A stretch of 64,000 bases of DNA from Saccharomyces paradoxus (lineage: Eukaryota; Ascomycota; Saccharomycetes; Saccharomycetales; Saccharomycetaceae). The stretch spans positions 416,501-480,500 of the forward strand of contig NC_047497.1 in the NCBI RefSeq assembly GCF_002079055.1, in the 5' to 3' direction. How positions within the stretch are numbered: position 1 is the stretch's first letter; the number at the start of each line of letters is the position of its first letter. The notes under the pieces are model-generated. The model had not been told where the DNA came from. It did not search any database and saw only the letters and a program-made list of their open reading frames with translations. Both the position numbers and the translations under genes were made by a program. This document shows, piece by piece, positions 10,317 through 19,800 of the stretch.

Positions 10317-10407
10317 CTGCTGCACTGATATAGTTAAACATTAAACATAAAGCGAACATTTCCTACTCATTGTATAACTACGTATATCTGTACATCTTGT
10401 ATATTCC

Positions 10408-12459
10408 TTACAAATAATCGTCAATGTTGGGGTACCTTACATCAGCGTTTTCTTCACACCATTTCGACCAACTTTTTAGGTACTTGTTACCGCATCTTTG
10501 TAGAACTTCTATATTGCCAACAACAACCAGTTGTCTCCTAGGTCTTGTCATGGCGACGTTCAGTCTTCGTTCTTCCTTCAGGAAACCAACTTCAAATTCT
10601 TCATTACTACGAACTAAACTCAATATAATAACATCTTTTTCACGGCCTTGGAATCCATCCACAGTTGATATTTCAATGTCAATTAATTTTAACTCATCAT
10701 GAACCAATTTTTTCAAATGTGAAACCTGTGCACTATATGGAGAGATAACACCTATAGAAACCTCTGGGACGTTGAAAGACCTTAAGTTCTCGATATGTTC
10801 TTTTACAATGGCAATCTCGCCCTCATTATACTTGGATCCAAGAATAGTCGCTTCATCTGCAGTCTCCTGAAATTCATCTCCTTGCGTATCATACCAAATT
10901 AAAGGAAGTTTTGTATCGACATCATCCTCAGATGGCGTAGCATCAACCGTGGGTAGGTCTATCAAAAGTCTGTTCGCAACCGTTGCATCGGCCGATAGTT
11001 CTCCATTATACATTGAGAGTGATGGAAACTCCATAATTCTTTTATTCATTCTGTACTGAACGTTAAGAAATTTTACCATCTCTCTTTTGGGGAAGATTTT
11101 AATGAGTCTGTCAAATAGTGTGGTTTCCAAATTGTGAATGACATTTTTGTCGTCTTCAGTTTTGATTGTGGGCGGCAATTGTTTATTGTCACCAGCAAGA
11201 ACTAATTTATGAAACTGATTTTGATGTGCAATTAATGGGATCCAGCATTGTGGTTCCATGGCTTGTGAGACTTCATCAATGATCAATGTATCGAAAAGCT
11301 GGAAATTTGGATCATCTCTATAAAGGGAACATAGTTCTCTCGATGATGAACCGTGTAAAGTGGTGACTACTATCCTCGATTGTATGATTAAATCCTTAAT
11401 AGTTTTGAATTCTCTCTTTTTTAAATCTTTGCGCAGCAGTTTGATTTCGTTCCAATTTTCTTTACGTTGTTTATAGTTCTTCAGTTTTTTATTTTCCTGA
11501 ATTAATTTGTCAATCTCTTGGGAAATATCCTTCACAATAGTATTTTTTTTACTAAGTATATCAAGGGAGTGTCTCTTATTAGAGTCCAATAGCCTAGCAG
11601 GATGACCAATTCTTAATAACAAATTATTCGACACGAGAGGTGTTAACCTTTCCAGGATCGTATCCACAGAAATATTGGAAGGCCCACAAATTAAGATTCT
11701 CTTTTCGGGATTTTTGATTAACAATTGCTGGATCAATTCAATTAATGTGAACGTTTTACCAGTCCCAGGAGGACCATGTATAATAGCCAAGTCATTGTTA
11801 ATGGCGAAATTAATGGCAGTTTTTTGAGAATCATTTAAATTCGGGTTCAAGAAAGATTCAATGTTTTGAAGGTTGTTAGTGTTGGGGATAAAGGGACGTT
11901 CATTCACCAAATATTGTATCATTTTGTCTTGTATCGGTGAACTAATTTCAGATAGCTTTCTCATTGTGGATTCCATTCTCTTATACGTGACGATATTAGT
12001 AGTTTTTAAAATATAAAGTTTGTTATAAGAATAAAACGTGGTAGCAACGACATCTTGAGATTCTTCTAAAGCTATGGTGATTTGAGTATCGCTCATCTTG
12101 TAGATAACGCCTGAGCATTCCACTTGCTCCCCATTGGAGTCTCCAGACGCCTTTTTGGCCTTGAGCTTAGTCTTTGTACTTACCTTGGTTTTTGACGGAC
12201 GTATCAAAACAATATCACCAACCTTAATATCACCTCTTTGGATTTTGTCGTTTATTGCCAAGTTAGGCCCTAGTTCCATATACAGTTTGCCAATGAGACC
12301 GGACCTTATGTTTTCCAAATGTATGTTGTTTATTGCTAAGCCATTTTGCACCAATTGTTGAATAGACAGCGTCGTTAATAATCTAGAAGTTGTTTGAATG
12401 TCCTGATCGCGTTCATGCTTGATGCTTGATAGGAAATTAGATGCCAATTCTTTGTTCAT
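10408..12459 (-). CDS. HCS1: DNA helicase A, Hcs1 (SF1 Upf1-like)
   Basis: Hcs1 is a 5'-3' DNA helicase purified with DNA polymerase alpha and implicated in lagging-strand synthesis; its human relative is IGHMBP2. The 683-residue product has the superfamily 1B motif set: Walker A GPPGTGKT near 229-236, the Walker B motif DEVSQAMEP near 394-402, motif III with GDNKQLPP near 425-435, motif V in TVDGFQGREKD and motif VI in VAMTRPRRQL near 640-650. It begins MNKELASNFL at 12459, the same length as S. cerevisiae. Its upstream neighbour ATP7 runs on the same strand. Confidence 0.96.
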   Translation of the reverse strand: MNKELASNFLSSIKHERDQDIQTTSRLLTTLSIQQLVQNGLAINNIHLENIRSGLIGKLYMELGPNLAINDKIQRGDIKVGDIVLIRPSKTKVSTKTKLKAKKASGDSNGEQVECSGVIYKMSDTQITIALEESQDVVATTFYSYNKLYILKTTNIVTYKRMESTMRKLSEISSPIQDKMIQYLVNERPFIPNTNNLQNIESFLNPNLNDSQKTAINFAINNDLAIIHGPPGTGKTFTLIELIQQLLIKNPEKRILICGPSNISVDTILERLTPLVSNNLLLRIGHPARLLDSNKRHSLDILSKKNTIVKDISQEIDKLIQENKKLKNYKQRKENWNEIKLLRKDLKKREFKTIKDLIIQSRIVVTTLHGSSSRELCSLYRDDPNFQLFDTLIIDEVSQAMEPQCWIPLIAHQNQFHKLVLAGDNKQLPPTIKTEDDKNVIHNLETTLFDRLIKIFPKREMVKFLNVQYRMNKRIMEFPSLSMYNGELSADATVANRLLIDLPTVDATPSEDDVDTKLPLIWYDTQGDEFQETADEATILGSKYNEGEIAIVKEHIENLRSFNVPEVSIGVISPYSAQVSHLKKLVHDELKLIDIEISTVDGFQGREKDVIILSLVRSNEEFEVGFLKEERRLNVAMTRPRRQLVVVGNIEVLQRCGNKYLKSWSKWCEENADVRYPNIDDYL

Positions 12460-12682
12460 TTTCCTCTATTCTTGTTTCTATATTCTTAAGAGACACTACA
12501 CAGTGGCCATCATATTTTCGGTATATATGTAATGTACGAGATTTTCTTAGGGAAAGGGAATGCAAGCGCACATTCGTGTATATATGGCTGTAAGAATGTT
12601 TAATTATAATATTTTCTAGTTATATAAACCTGTGAAAAAAACAATGGAGCATGGTGTGTAATATATATAGAGATATAAGGTA

Positions 12683-13207
12683 TTACATCACATTCAAATT
12701 GCCGAATTTGTCCTTATAACCAGGTACGTCCCATTTGCCCTTCTTGACCATTTCTTCAACCTTAGCATCAATTTCGGGTTTGATCTTTGCCAGATCGTCG
12801 ACGGTCAATTCGTCGAAAGGTCTTGCTGATTGAATATTATTTAGGGTACTTTGTAAATCTTTCAACTCCTTGGAAACCAGGGATTCTGTCTCCTTGGCGT
12901 TGGTCATTGCGTGCTTTTCAAAAGATTCAATCACCTGTAATTGTTTGGAGGCATCGATTTTAACTGGCTGGTACTGCTTAACATATGATTCTATTTTGTC
13001 AATGACTGAAGAGTTTTTCAACACAGACCTATAATGACTGAAATCTACCTCGGTGGCTTGACCTTGTAGCTCTAGTAGCTGTCTACGTGCTTCGTCATTT
13101 CTCTTCTTGAAACTTGACAATTGGGTAGCAGTCGACCCTGTTATACGTAGAGAAGAGATGACTTTTGCCCAGTCAAGTTTGTTAGCAGCGGATTTGACCA
13201 AAGACAT
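12683..13207 (-). CDS. ATP7: Mitochondrial F1Fo ATP synthase subunit d, Atp7
   Basis: Atp7 (174 residues) is subunit d of the peripheral stalk of mitochondrial ATP synthase, bound to the inner membrane's matrix face with subunits b, h and OSCP. The start MSLVKSAANKLDWAKVISSL and a mainly helical, charged body end with GYKDKFGNLNVM, all as in the family. There is no long cleavable presequence, as expected for this subunit. Two CCAAT boxes (13422-13433) about 215 bp upstream fit activation by the Hap2/3/4/5 complex, the usual regulator of respiratory genes; this regulatory link is an inference from sequence. Confidence 0.96.
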   Translation of the reverse strand: MSLVKSAANKLDWAKVISSLRITGSTATQLSSFKKRNDEARRQLLELQGQATEVDFSHYRSVLKNSSVIDKIESYVKQYQPVKIDASKQLQVIESFEKHAMTNAKETESLVSKELKDLQSTLNNIQSARPFDELTVDDLAKIKPEIDAKVEEMVKKGKWDVPGYKDKFGNLNVM

Positions 13208-13421
13208 TGTTGAAAATAAATATGACTAGGTGGTTCCGCAATTAAGTGCACGAAAATAATTCTTTCAATTCCAAACTATTGCCTTTTTTGCGTTTTACGT
13301 GTCAATATACATATAGATGCACTTATATAGAAAAGTATTGCACTAGTCGAAATACGTTTATCACCAGGGTCAAGCAGCAAGTACTAAATGGTGTATCTTT
13401 TGCTTTTTGGGGGCATCAAGG

Positions 13422-13433
13422 CCAATATCCAAT
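13422..13433. promoter_or_regulatory. Paired CCAAT boxes upstream of ATP7
   Basis: Two CCAAT pentamers begin at 13422 and 13429, separated by two bases, about 215 bp before the ATP7 start. CCAAT is the core bound by Hap2/3/4/5, the activator of respiration genes. The pentamer is short, so chance is possible; the pairing and the gene type favour function. Confidence 0.4.
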
Positions 13434-13470
13434 CAAATCGAAGAGAAAATAATTATAGTAACCCGCCCTC

Positions 13471-13495
13471 TTATCACATGATTTTCACGTGATAA
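13471..13495. promoter_or_regulatory. Inverted pair of CDEI/Cbf1-type sites between ATP7 and PUT3
   Basis: TTATCACATG (13471-13480) and CACGTGATAA (13486-13495) form an inverted repeat matching at 9 of 10 positions around a 5-bp spacer. Each arm contains the TCACRTG core bound by Cbf1, also used in centromere CDEI. The pair lies 264 bp upstream of ATP7 and 263 bp upstream of PUT3, so it could serve either promoter. Confidence 0.55.
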
Positions 13496-13518
13496 AAAGT
13501 ACACACCCACACATCACT

Positions 13519-13857
13519 TTAGTCTGAGTCATCGAATATGTCACTGTAGACGTTATCCCTCCGCGGCAATGAGGTGGCGAATATTGGGGTAAAACAGAAA
13601 AAGAAAATATTTCCCAAGTACTTAATGACATATTTGGCGTCGGCGGCAATTTGACGCTTCCAAGTAGCTATTACGAGTAACGATAACAATAACGATAAAT
13701 ACGATACTGGTCCGGCTACCTCATTGATAGGATAATTATAGTGATTTTGGGAGTTTAATGGTGACGGACCAAGACAGTAGGCACCCGATACTATCCAAGC
13801 AGCCAGCCTACGTGAATAAACAACGGCAAAAAAGACAGCAGAGATCTTCTGTCGCAT
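13519..13857 (-). CDS. Possible unannotated small membrane-type ORF overlapping the PUT3 start
   Basis: A 112-codon ATG frame runs antisense across the first 100 bases of PUT3 and the PUT3 promoter. Its C-terminal 78 or so codons lie outside PUT3. They encode two hydrophobic segments ([16 protein letters not shown] and [15 protein letters not shown]) and an acidic tail (SDIFDDSD), so they resemble a small membrane protein. I recall no annotated S. cerevisiae gene at this place. No ATG lies in the non-overlapping part, so translation would have to begin inside PUT3 antisense sequence, which argues against it. I list it as a weak candidate only. Confidence 0.15.
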   Translation of the reverse strand: MRQKISAVFFAVVYSRRLAAWIVSGAYCLGPSPLNSQNHYNYPINEVAGPVSYLSLLLSLLVIATWKRQIAADAKYVIKYLGNIFFFCFTPIFATSLPRRDNVYSDIFDDSD

Positions 13858-16691
13858 GCCTTTCTTGCAGGAAACGTCACATTAAATGCCCTGGTGGTAA
13901 TCCTTGTCAAAAATGTGTTACGAGCAATGCCATATGCGAATACTTGGAGCCGTCAAAAAAAATTGTCGTGTCGACAAAGTATCTGCAGCAATTGCAAAAG
14001 GATTTGAACGATAAAACTGAAGAAAATAACCGCTTAAGGGCTTTACTCCTAGAAAAAGCGGTTAATTTATGTGGCAAGGACAAGAGCGGTGCTGTGGAGA
14101 AGCACACGAACGACCCGCCGTCAAGTGACACATTAGAAGTATCCAGCGCTCCAGCAGCTCCTATATTTGACCTGATATCCAATAGTAACACTGCGTCCGA
14201 TAATGAAGATGATGAAAACAGCAACAGAAACGCAAATAATAGGAGTTACAATCATTGCCTGGAAAAATATTACAAAAAGGCCATTAGTATCTTCAAACAA
14301 CCAGCTAACGCTAATAGTGATAATGATAACAATGCTAATGATCATGACGATGATGAAGATGATGAAGAAATTTCAACAAATTTTGCTCAAAGAAGTGGTA
14401 GGCTCATAGAATCCCACAACGGATTTCATTATTTTGTAGGATCTTCTTCAATGACTTTATTTGGGTTAGAAATTCAATCTTTGGTTACCAAGTATATTTC
14501 GATCAAAAATTTTCGACCTTTGCCAATAAATACCAAAAATGAAATTCTAAATTCAAACTTGAACCCGACTATAAGTTCTTTTATAAATTCTAACAATTAT
14601 CTTTTCTCATCCTATAATTTTTTGAACCCTATATCAACTATTGTCATCTTAAACTCAATCAACGATAATTTGTCTCCGTTGATGTTTAAAATAATACTGA
14701 AAAACGACACCGATGGAAGTAGCGGCCAAGAAGATGTAATACAGTTTCAATTACCTTCATACAATTACACTAAACTATTAATTGACTGCTTTATAAATTA
14801 TAATGATGGCTGTTTTTACTTTTTCAACGAAGGCCTGGTTAAATGTGGCATTAATAAACTGTATTTGGAAAATAAATGGCTGTACTACGATAATACCAAA
14901 AAAGCTTTGGACAATGAAAATGACCCAATTTTACAAGCTGTTTGGTTTTGCAAAATTTTGCTAATTTTAGCAGTAGGTGAAATGTATCTGGGCTCCATTA
15001 ATAATGAAATGTTGAAGAATTATTCTAATCAGCCAAAATTGCCTGGTTCAAAATTTTTTCAAATGGGTTCTAAAATTTTCAATTGTCTGTTTTCTAGTGA
15101 AAGGTTAGAAAACGTGACGAAGAAGGGCGGTATTGAAGTCCTGTTGTTATATGCGTTTTTCTTACAAGTGGCTGATTATACTTTGGCCTCTTACTTTTAT
15201 TTCGGTCAGGCCCTTAGGACCTGTTTAATTCTAGGCTTACATGTTGATTCTCAAAGCGATACTCTATCCAGGTATGAAATCGAACATCATAGGAGACTTT
15301 GGTGGACGGTTTATATGTTTGAAAGAATGCTTAGCTCAAAAGCTGGGTTACCATTAAGTTTCACTGATTATACAATCTCTACAGCATTGCCAGCAGATAT
15401 TGATGATGAAACTGCTGAAGACAAGAATAATCATTACGTTTTTAGAAAAGCTGAGCTAATTTCTAATTGTGTTACTATTGTGAAAATCAATGCACAAATT
15501 TTGAGTAAGTTATATCAAAGGCAACCTGAAACCAATATCATAATTACTTTAAAGGTTGTCATTAAGCAGCTGTTGGAATGGAGGAACAATCTATCCGATT
15601 CCCTACAGGTGGACTTTACGCAAAAGGATGAAGATTTCAAAATATCAAGATTGTCAACCAATATGTTTACGGAATATTTCCAAGGAATCAACTTGGCCAT
15701 AAGACCTTTATTATTTCATTTTGCATCCATCCAATTGAAAAGGTTCAAAACAAGCAATACTTTCGTCAATTTACAAAACTATTCTGCGACGATATCTTCC
15801 CTGTTAACATGTTCCTTACATGCCTCTGTCAATACCATTAGGTCTCTGTGGAGCTTATTACAAAATAATATGCTTGCTATGTTTGGCTATATGGACAGAG
15901 AGTATCTTTTTACTTCTTCCTGTACTTTATTACTATTCAACACTGCTTTCGGTATTCATGAACAAACACTATATCATTTGGATCATTCTCTGGAAATTTT
16001 CACGCAAATGAGGAACTTAGGAAATATTCCAGCAGGGTTAAGAAGAGCACAGTTACTAACATTAATGGCAAATTTGGATTTTCATGGCATAATGAATGAC
16101 TTGATCACCAAATATAACGATATTTTGAAGTTCGATTCCATGAATTGTGAAAACGATAATGTAATGGAGGATAGTAATGAACTCAAAAGAGAATATGAGA
16201 AGCGTAAAATTTACAAAGACGGCGATCGCATTGACCCTTCAATTATAGACTGCGATAAATCGAACACCAACGCAAATATAATCAAGAATGAATCTATATC
16301 AAACATTGTCAGCATGCTTCCAGAAAGCACAAAGCCAACGCTGATCGATCATAGTAATGGTAATAATGATGTTGATGACATCAACGTCAATAACTCGGAA
16401 CCCTCAACCTTTTTTGATATTATAACCGCGAGCTTGGAAAACTCGTACCAAACTACGCTAACTGAAAAGGGTTCCCAGGTGATGGAAAAGAACATGGATC
16501 AGTTAGATTCCGTTCATAACTTAAATGATGACGACTTACAACAATTGTTAGAGGATTTAGGCAATATTGATCATTCTGATGAAAAACTTTGGAAAGAAAT
16601 CACTGATCAAGCAATGTGGCTGGGTAATACTATGGATCCAACTGCAGCCGCTGGTAGTGAAATTGACTTTACTGATTATTTAGGACCATAA
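13758..16691 (+). CDS. PUT3: Proline-utilisation transcription activator Put3 (Zn2Cys6)
   Basis: Put3 is a nuclear zinc-cluster activator. It binds CGG-N10-CCG sites constitutively and turns on PUT1 and PUT2 when proline is present and good nitrogen sources are absent. The 977-residue protein has a canonical Zn2Cys6 cluster with C34, C37, C44, C50, C53 and C60 (spacing 2-6-5-2-6). A linker and a coiled-coil dimer segment follow near 75-100 ([20 protein letters not shown]). The middle homology region is near 480-620, with a signature around [19 protein letters not shown]. The acidic C-terminal activation region is near 940-977 ([16 protein letters not shown]). Asn/Asp-rich stretches near 140-210 vary in length between species. 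The start MVTDQ matches the known protein. Confidence 0.96.
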   Translation: MVTDQDSRHPILSKQPAYVNKQRQKRQQRSSVACLSCRKRHIKCPGGNPCQKCVTSNAICEYLEPSKKIVVSTKYLQQLQKDLNDKTEENNRLRALLLEKAVNLCGKDKSGAVEKHTNDPPSSDTLEVSSAPAAPIFDLISNSNTASDNEDDENSNRNANNRSYNHCLEKYYKKAISIFKQPANANSDNDNNANDHDDDEDDEEISTNFAQRSGRLIESHNGFHYFVGSSSMTLFGLEIQSLVTKYISIKNFRPLPINTKNEILNSNLNPTISSFINSNNYLFSSYNFLNPISTIVILNSINDNLSPLMFKIILKNDTDGSSGQEDVIQFQLPSYNYTKLLIDCFINYNDGCFYFFNEGLVKCGINKLYLENKWLYYDNTKKALDNENDPILQAVWFCKILLILAVGEMYLGSINNEMLKNYSNQPKLPGSKFFQMGSKIFNCLFSSERLENVTKKGGIEVLLLYAFFLQVADYTLASYFYFGQALRTCLILGLHVDSQSDTLSRYEIEHHRRLWWTVYMFERMLSSKAGLPLSFTDYTISTALPADIDDETAEDKNNHYVFRKAELISNCVTIVKINAQILSKLYQRQPETNIIITLKVVIKQLLEWRNNLSDSLQVDFTQKDEDFKISRLSTNMFTEYFQGINLAIRPLLFHFASIQLKRFKTSNTFVNLQNYSATISSLLTCSLHASVNTIRSLWSLLQNNMLAMFGYMDREYLFTSSCTLLLFNTAFGIHEQTLYHLDHSLEIFTQMRNLGNIPAGLRRAQLLTLMANLDFHGIMNDLITKYNDILKFDSMNCENDNVMEDSNELKREYEKRKIYKDGDRIDPSIIDCDKSNTNANIIKNESISNIVSMLPESTKPTLIDHSNGNNDVDDINVNNSEPSTFFDIITASLENSYQTTLTEKGSQVMEKNMDQLDSVHNLNDDDLQQLLEDLGNIDHSDEKLWKEITDQAMWLGNTMDPTAAAGSEIDFTDYLGP

Positions 16692-16830
16692 ACACCATCG
16701 CAAAAACGAAGAAAAATACTTGGTTCCTTTGTTTTCTTATGCATATACTATACATTTCGCACATTATATAGAAAAGTGGACTTTTAATTCTTCAAACTCT
16801 TATTTAAATTATGTATTACAAAAAGACAGT

Positions 16831-19800
16831 TCATTTACGTAACCTCTTGACAACGTTGTCACTATCCCCTTCTGTCCATAGGATCAGCCTTTTTTGTGAT
16901 TTGGCAAGCTCGTTGTAGCCTAATAGCAATTTTTCAATCCCATTTTGTTCTTTGACTAACCTTAAAGTAGCATTTAAAGTACCTTTGTTTTCGGTCTGTA
17001 AAGTATCAATGCTGTTCAATATATCGTCCTGCGGTAGTCTATATTTAATGTTATTGTTCAAAATCTCGAAAAACGAGACAATACCGTTTCTACTAATTAA
17101 ATTCAGACCGCCATCATCCGCTATCCTTTGAACTTTGTAAAAAATAAAATAAATTAGCTCGCGTAATCTTTCTTTCAAGTAGGGCATATTGATTAAGTTT
17201 AGCAGCCATTCAAATACACCTTTCTTATCCAACATCTTGTAATCTTCATCAGTTTTAACTCCCTTACAAATCGTCGTTAAAACCCAACTCAATTCTCCAT
17301 AGTATATTTCCATATCTATCTCTCTCATATTATTATCATCTTGTTGTCTCTTATTGTAGGACATCATTACATCAGACACCATGGGGATGTCCCAACTACG
17401 TATAGTAGAGTTTGATAATACCCAGCGATATGCCTTCTCATGTAGAGGCGCAGTTGGACTTCCCAACAAATCAACAATTCTAGAGATAGAAAACCATATC
17501 AACGGTTTAATTGAGTCTTGAGTTTGCTGCCTCTGGTATAAAATCCTTTTGATCAAAACTTGATAAATGCTGTTATATTTGATTAGATCGTAATCAACTT
17601 CTTTTTTTTCAATATCCTTGCCAGTGATTTGCTTTTCAAGACTTATTTGCGCATTTTTCTTCTCCAAAGAAACGGCTAAATTTGATAAATGTTCGTAACT
17701 TATATTGGCAACAGTATCACAATCACTTAATGAACAAACAATGAACTGGAAAAGTTTGGAATCCAGGAAATTTTCAAACTCATATTTGTATGTTACATTG
17801 TTTTCGCCATCTTTGACCATTCTTACCAGCTCTTTGTTATGAATTATCAATAGCAGCAAGAATAATGGATCGTACATATTAACGCCACATCGTTCGGTAT
17901 CTTCGTAATATTTCTTGAGTAGATTACACCTTGTAGTGACATCATAATTGTTGGTATTAGAATCACTGCAGAATTCAGGGATTTGAGGTCTTTCCAATAC
18001 GTATCCGTCAATGGATTTTTTGATCATATTTTTTTCTAGTGTTAGTATCAAACCTTCTCTTTCTTTAGTGATTAGCCTTGTATCTCCAATAGCTTCCAAG
18101 ATTTCTTCCTCTTCGTCTTTGATGAATTCCCAAGAGAAAATCATGTTTGTCCACGAGTTAGCGGTGTGAGATTCGATACTTTCTAGCATTTTAACGATAA
18201 ATTTGTCATTACAGGAAATAGTGCCCGAGTAAAAGGTTAATAACCTCTCTTGAACAATTGGTGTCGAGTTATTGACCGGGTCAATGTTGAATAAAGAGAA
18301 CAATACCATTGTACTTAAGAATTTTCGATACGAAGACTCTTCATCATTGTCTTTGGTCATGATTGATGAGTAACAGTCATTGCTTAATAATAGCTGAACC
18401 ATTCTTTGTGATTGAATTGACTTCTGGTTCACACACAAAATTAATACGTTAATGTATTCGAGAACCTTAACTTGCTTGATCCACTCACTGCCTAGAATGG
18501 CCTCTAACTGAGAATTAATGATTTTAAGATTTAGTTCCTTCGATGCCTCCTCAAGTTTTAAGAGTTCAGTCACGGCTCCTAATAGCTCAAAAAAAGAATG
18601 GGAGATAACCTTCCTTTCTGAAAGGTACTTTGTAACATAAAGGAGAGTTTTGTTTAACCATGTTCTCACCCCCGGATAAGCAAAATCGTTGTGCGCGGCA
18701 ATATATCTTACTGTGGCAGCATGATATCTATGGTCGCTCTGTGATAAAACGCATTTCAGAATAGCCTTTTTTTTTGTTTCATCATAGAAATCGATATAAG
18801 TGGTAATCATGTTTAATATTTTATCAAAAATGTCGCTTTTCAAAGTGGCGTAAGTACATTTTGCAATGTCATCACCATATTTGAGAATTATTTCGTGAGC
18901 AAATGCGCTAAAATTTCTGTCTTGCATGTGGTTGAACAAAGCGGTCGTTGTTACGATACTTAGTAAATGTGAATCCTTGATCTTTCCGATATTTGGTATG
19001 AACGATGAGAAGGAAAAATGTTCCCATTTGTAAAAAGCTTCCAGTACTGGGTAATTCAAATCACTAGAAACAACACTATTTATCAAAGAAGTGGTTTCTG
19101 AAAGGGATAGTTTCCCTTCAGGAGCAGATGTAGCGCCAACATAAACTTTGCCTTCTTCTAAAAACTTAGCTAAAAAGAAGGTTACTTCTTTAATTGAAAC
19201 AGGATCCTCATTTGGAGTTTTGCTTAGTATACTTTTTACAAGGGAAATTTTTATAGTTTTTCCCTCGTTGAGTAATTTTCTTAAAATATTTCTCGTACAC
19301 TCTAGTTTGGTGCTGTGCATGAGCAGCGAAGTTAATGCTGAAGAATTTAAATACTCACTAACGCTTGTTAGCAAAGCATTTATATCTTCTTCGCGATGGG
19401 ACCTATTATAGCTGGCATACTCTTCGACATTTTCACCACTAAACGCGGCTTTTTGAATCATCTCTCGGAATGCCACTAATTGATGCCCTGTTTCAAGGCA
19501 TACTGCGCCAATTAAATTGCACATGAATCTTGATTTCTCCATGAGTAGGGCATTTCTTTTCTCATCGACCAGTTTGGGTAAAGCGAATTTTATATACCTT
19601 TCCAAAACTTGGACAATCGGAAATACTGAGTCTGTCACCATGTAGCTGGCAATCTTGCCAGCTAACTCACAGACAGTTGCTTCGAACCAACTGTCATAAA
19701 CAATGGAATCGTTTTCTGTCAATAACTGGATTCTAAAAAGAATTCCTGCCGCATCTAATTTGTTCACTGGCAACCTAGAGATATTCATCAATTTTTTAGT

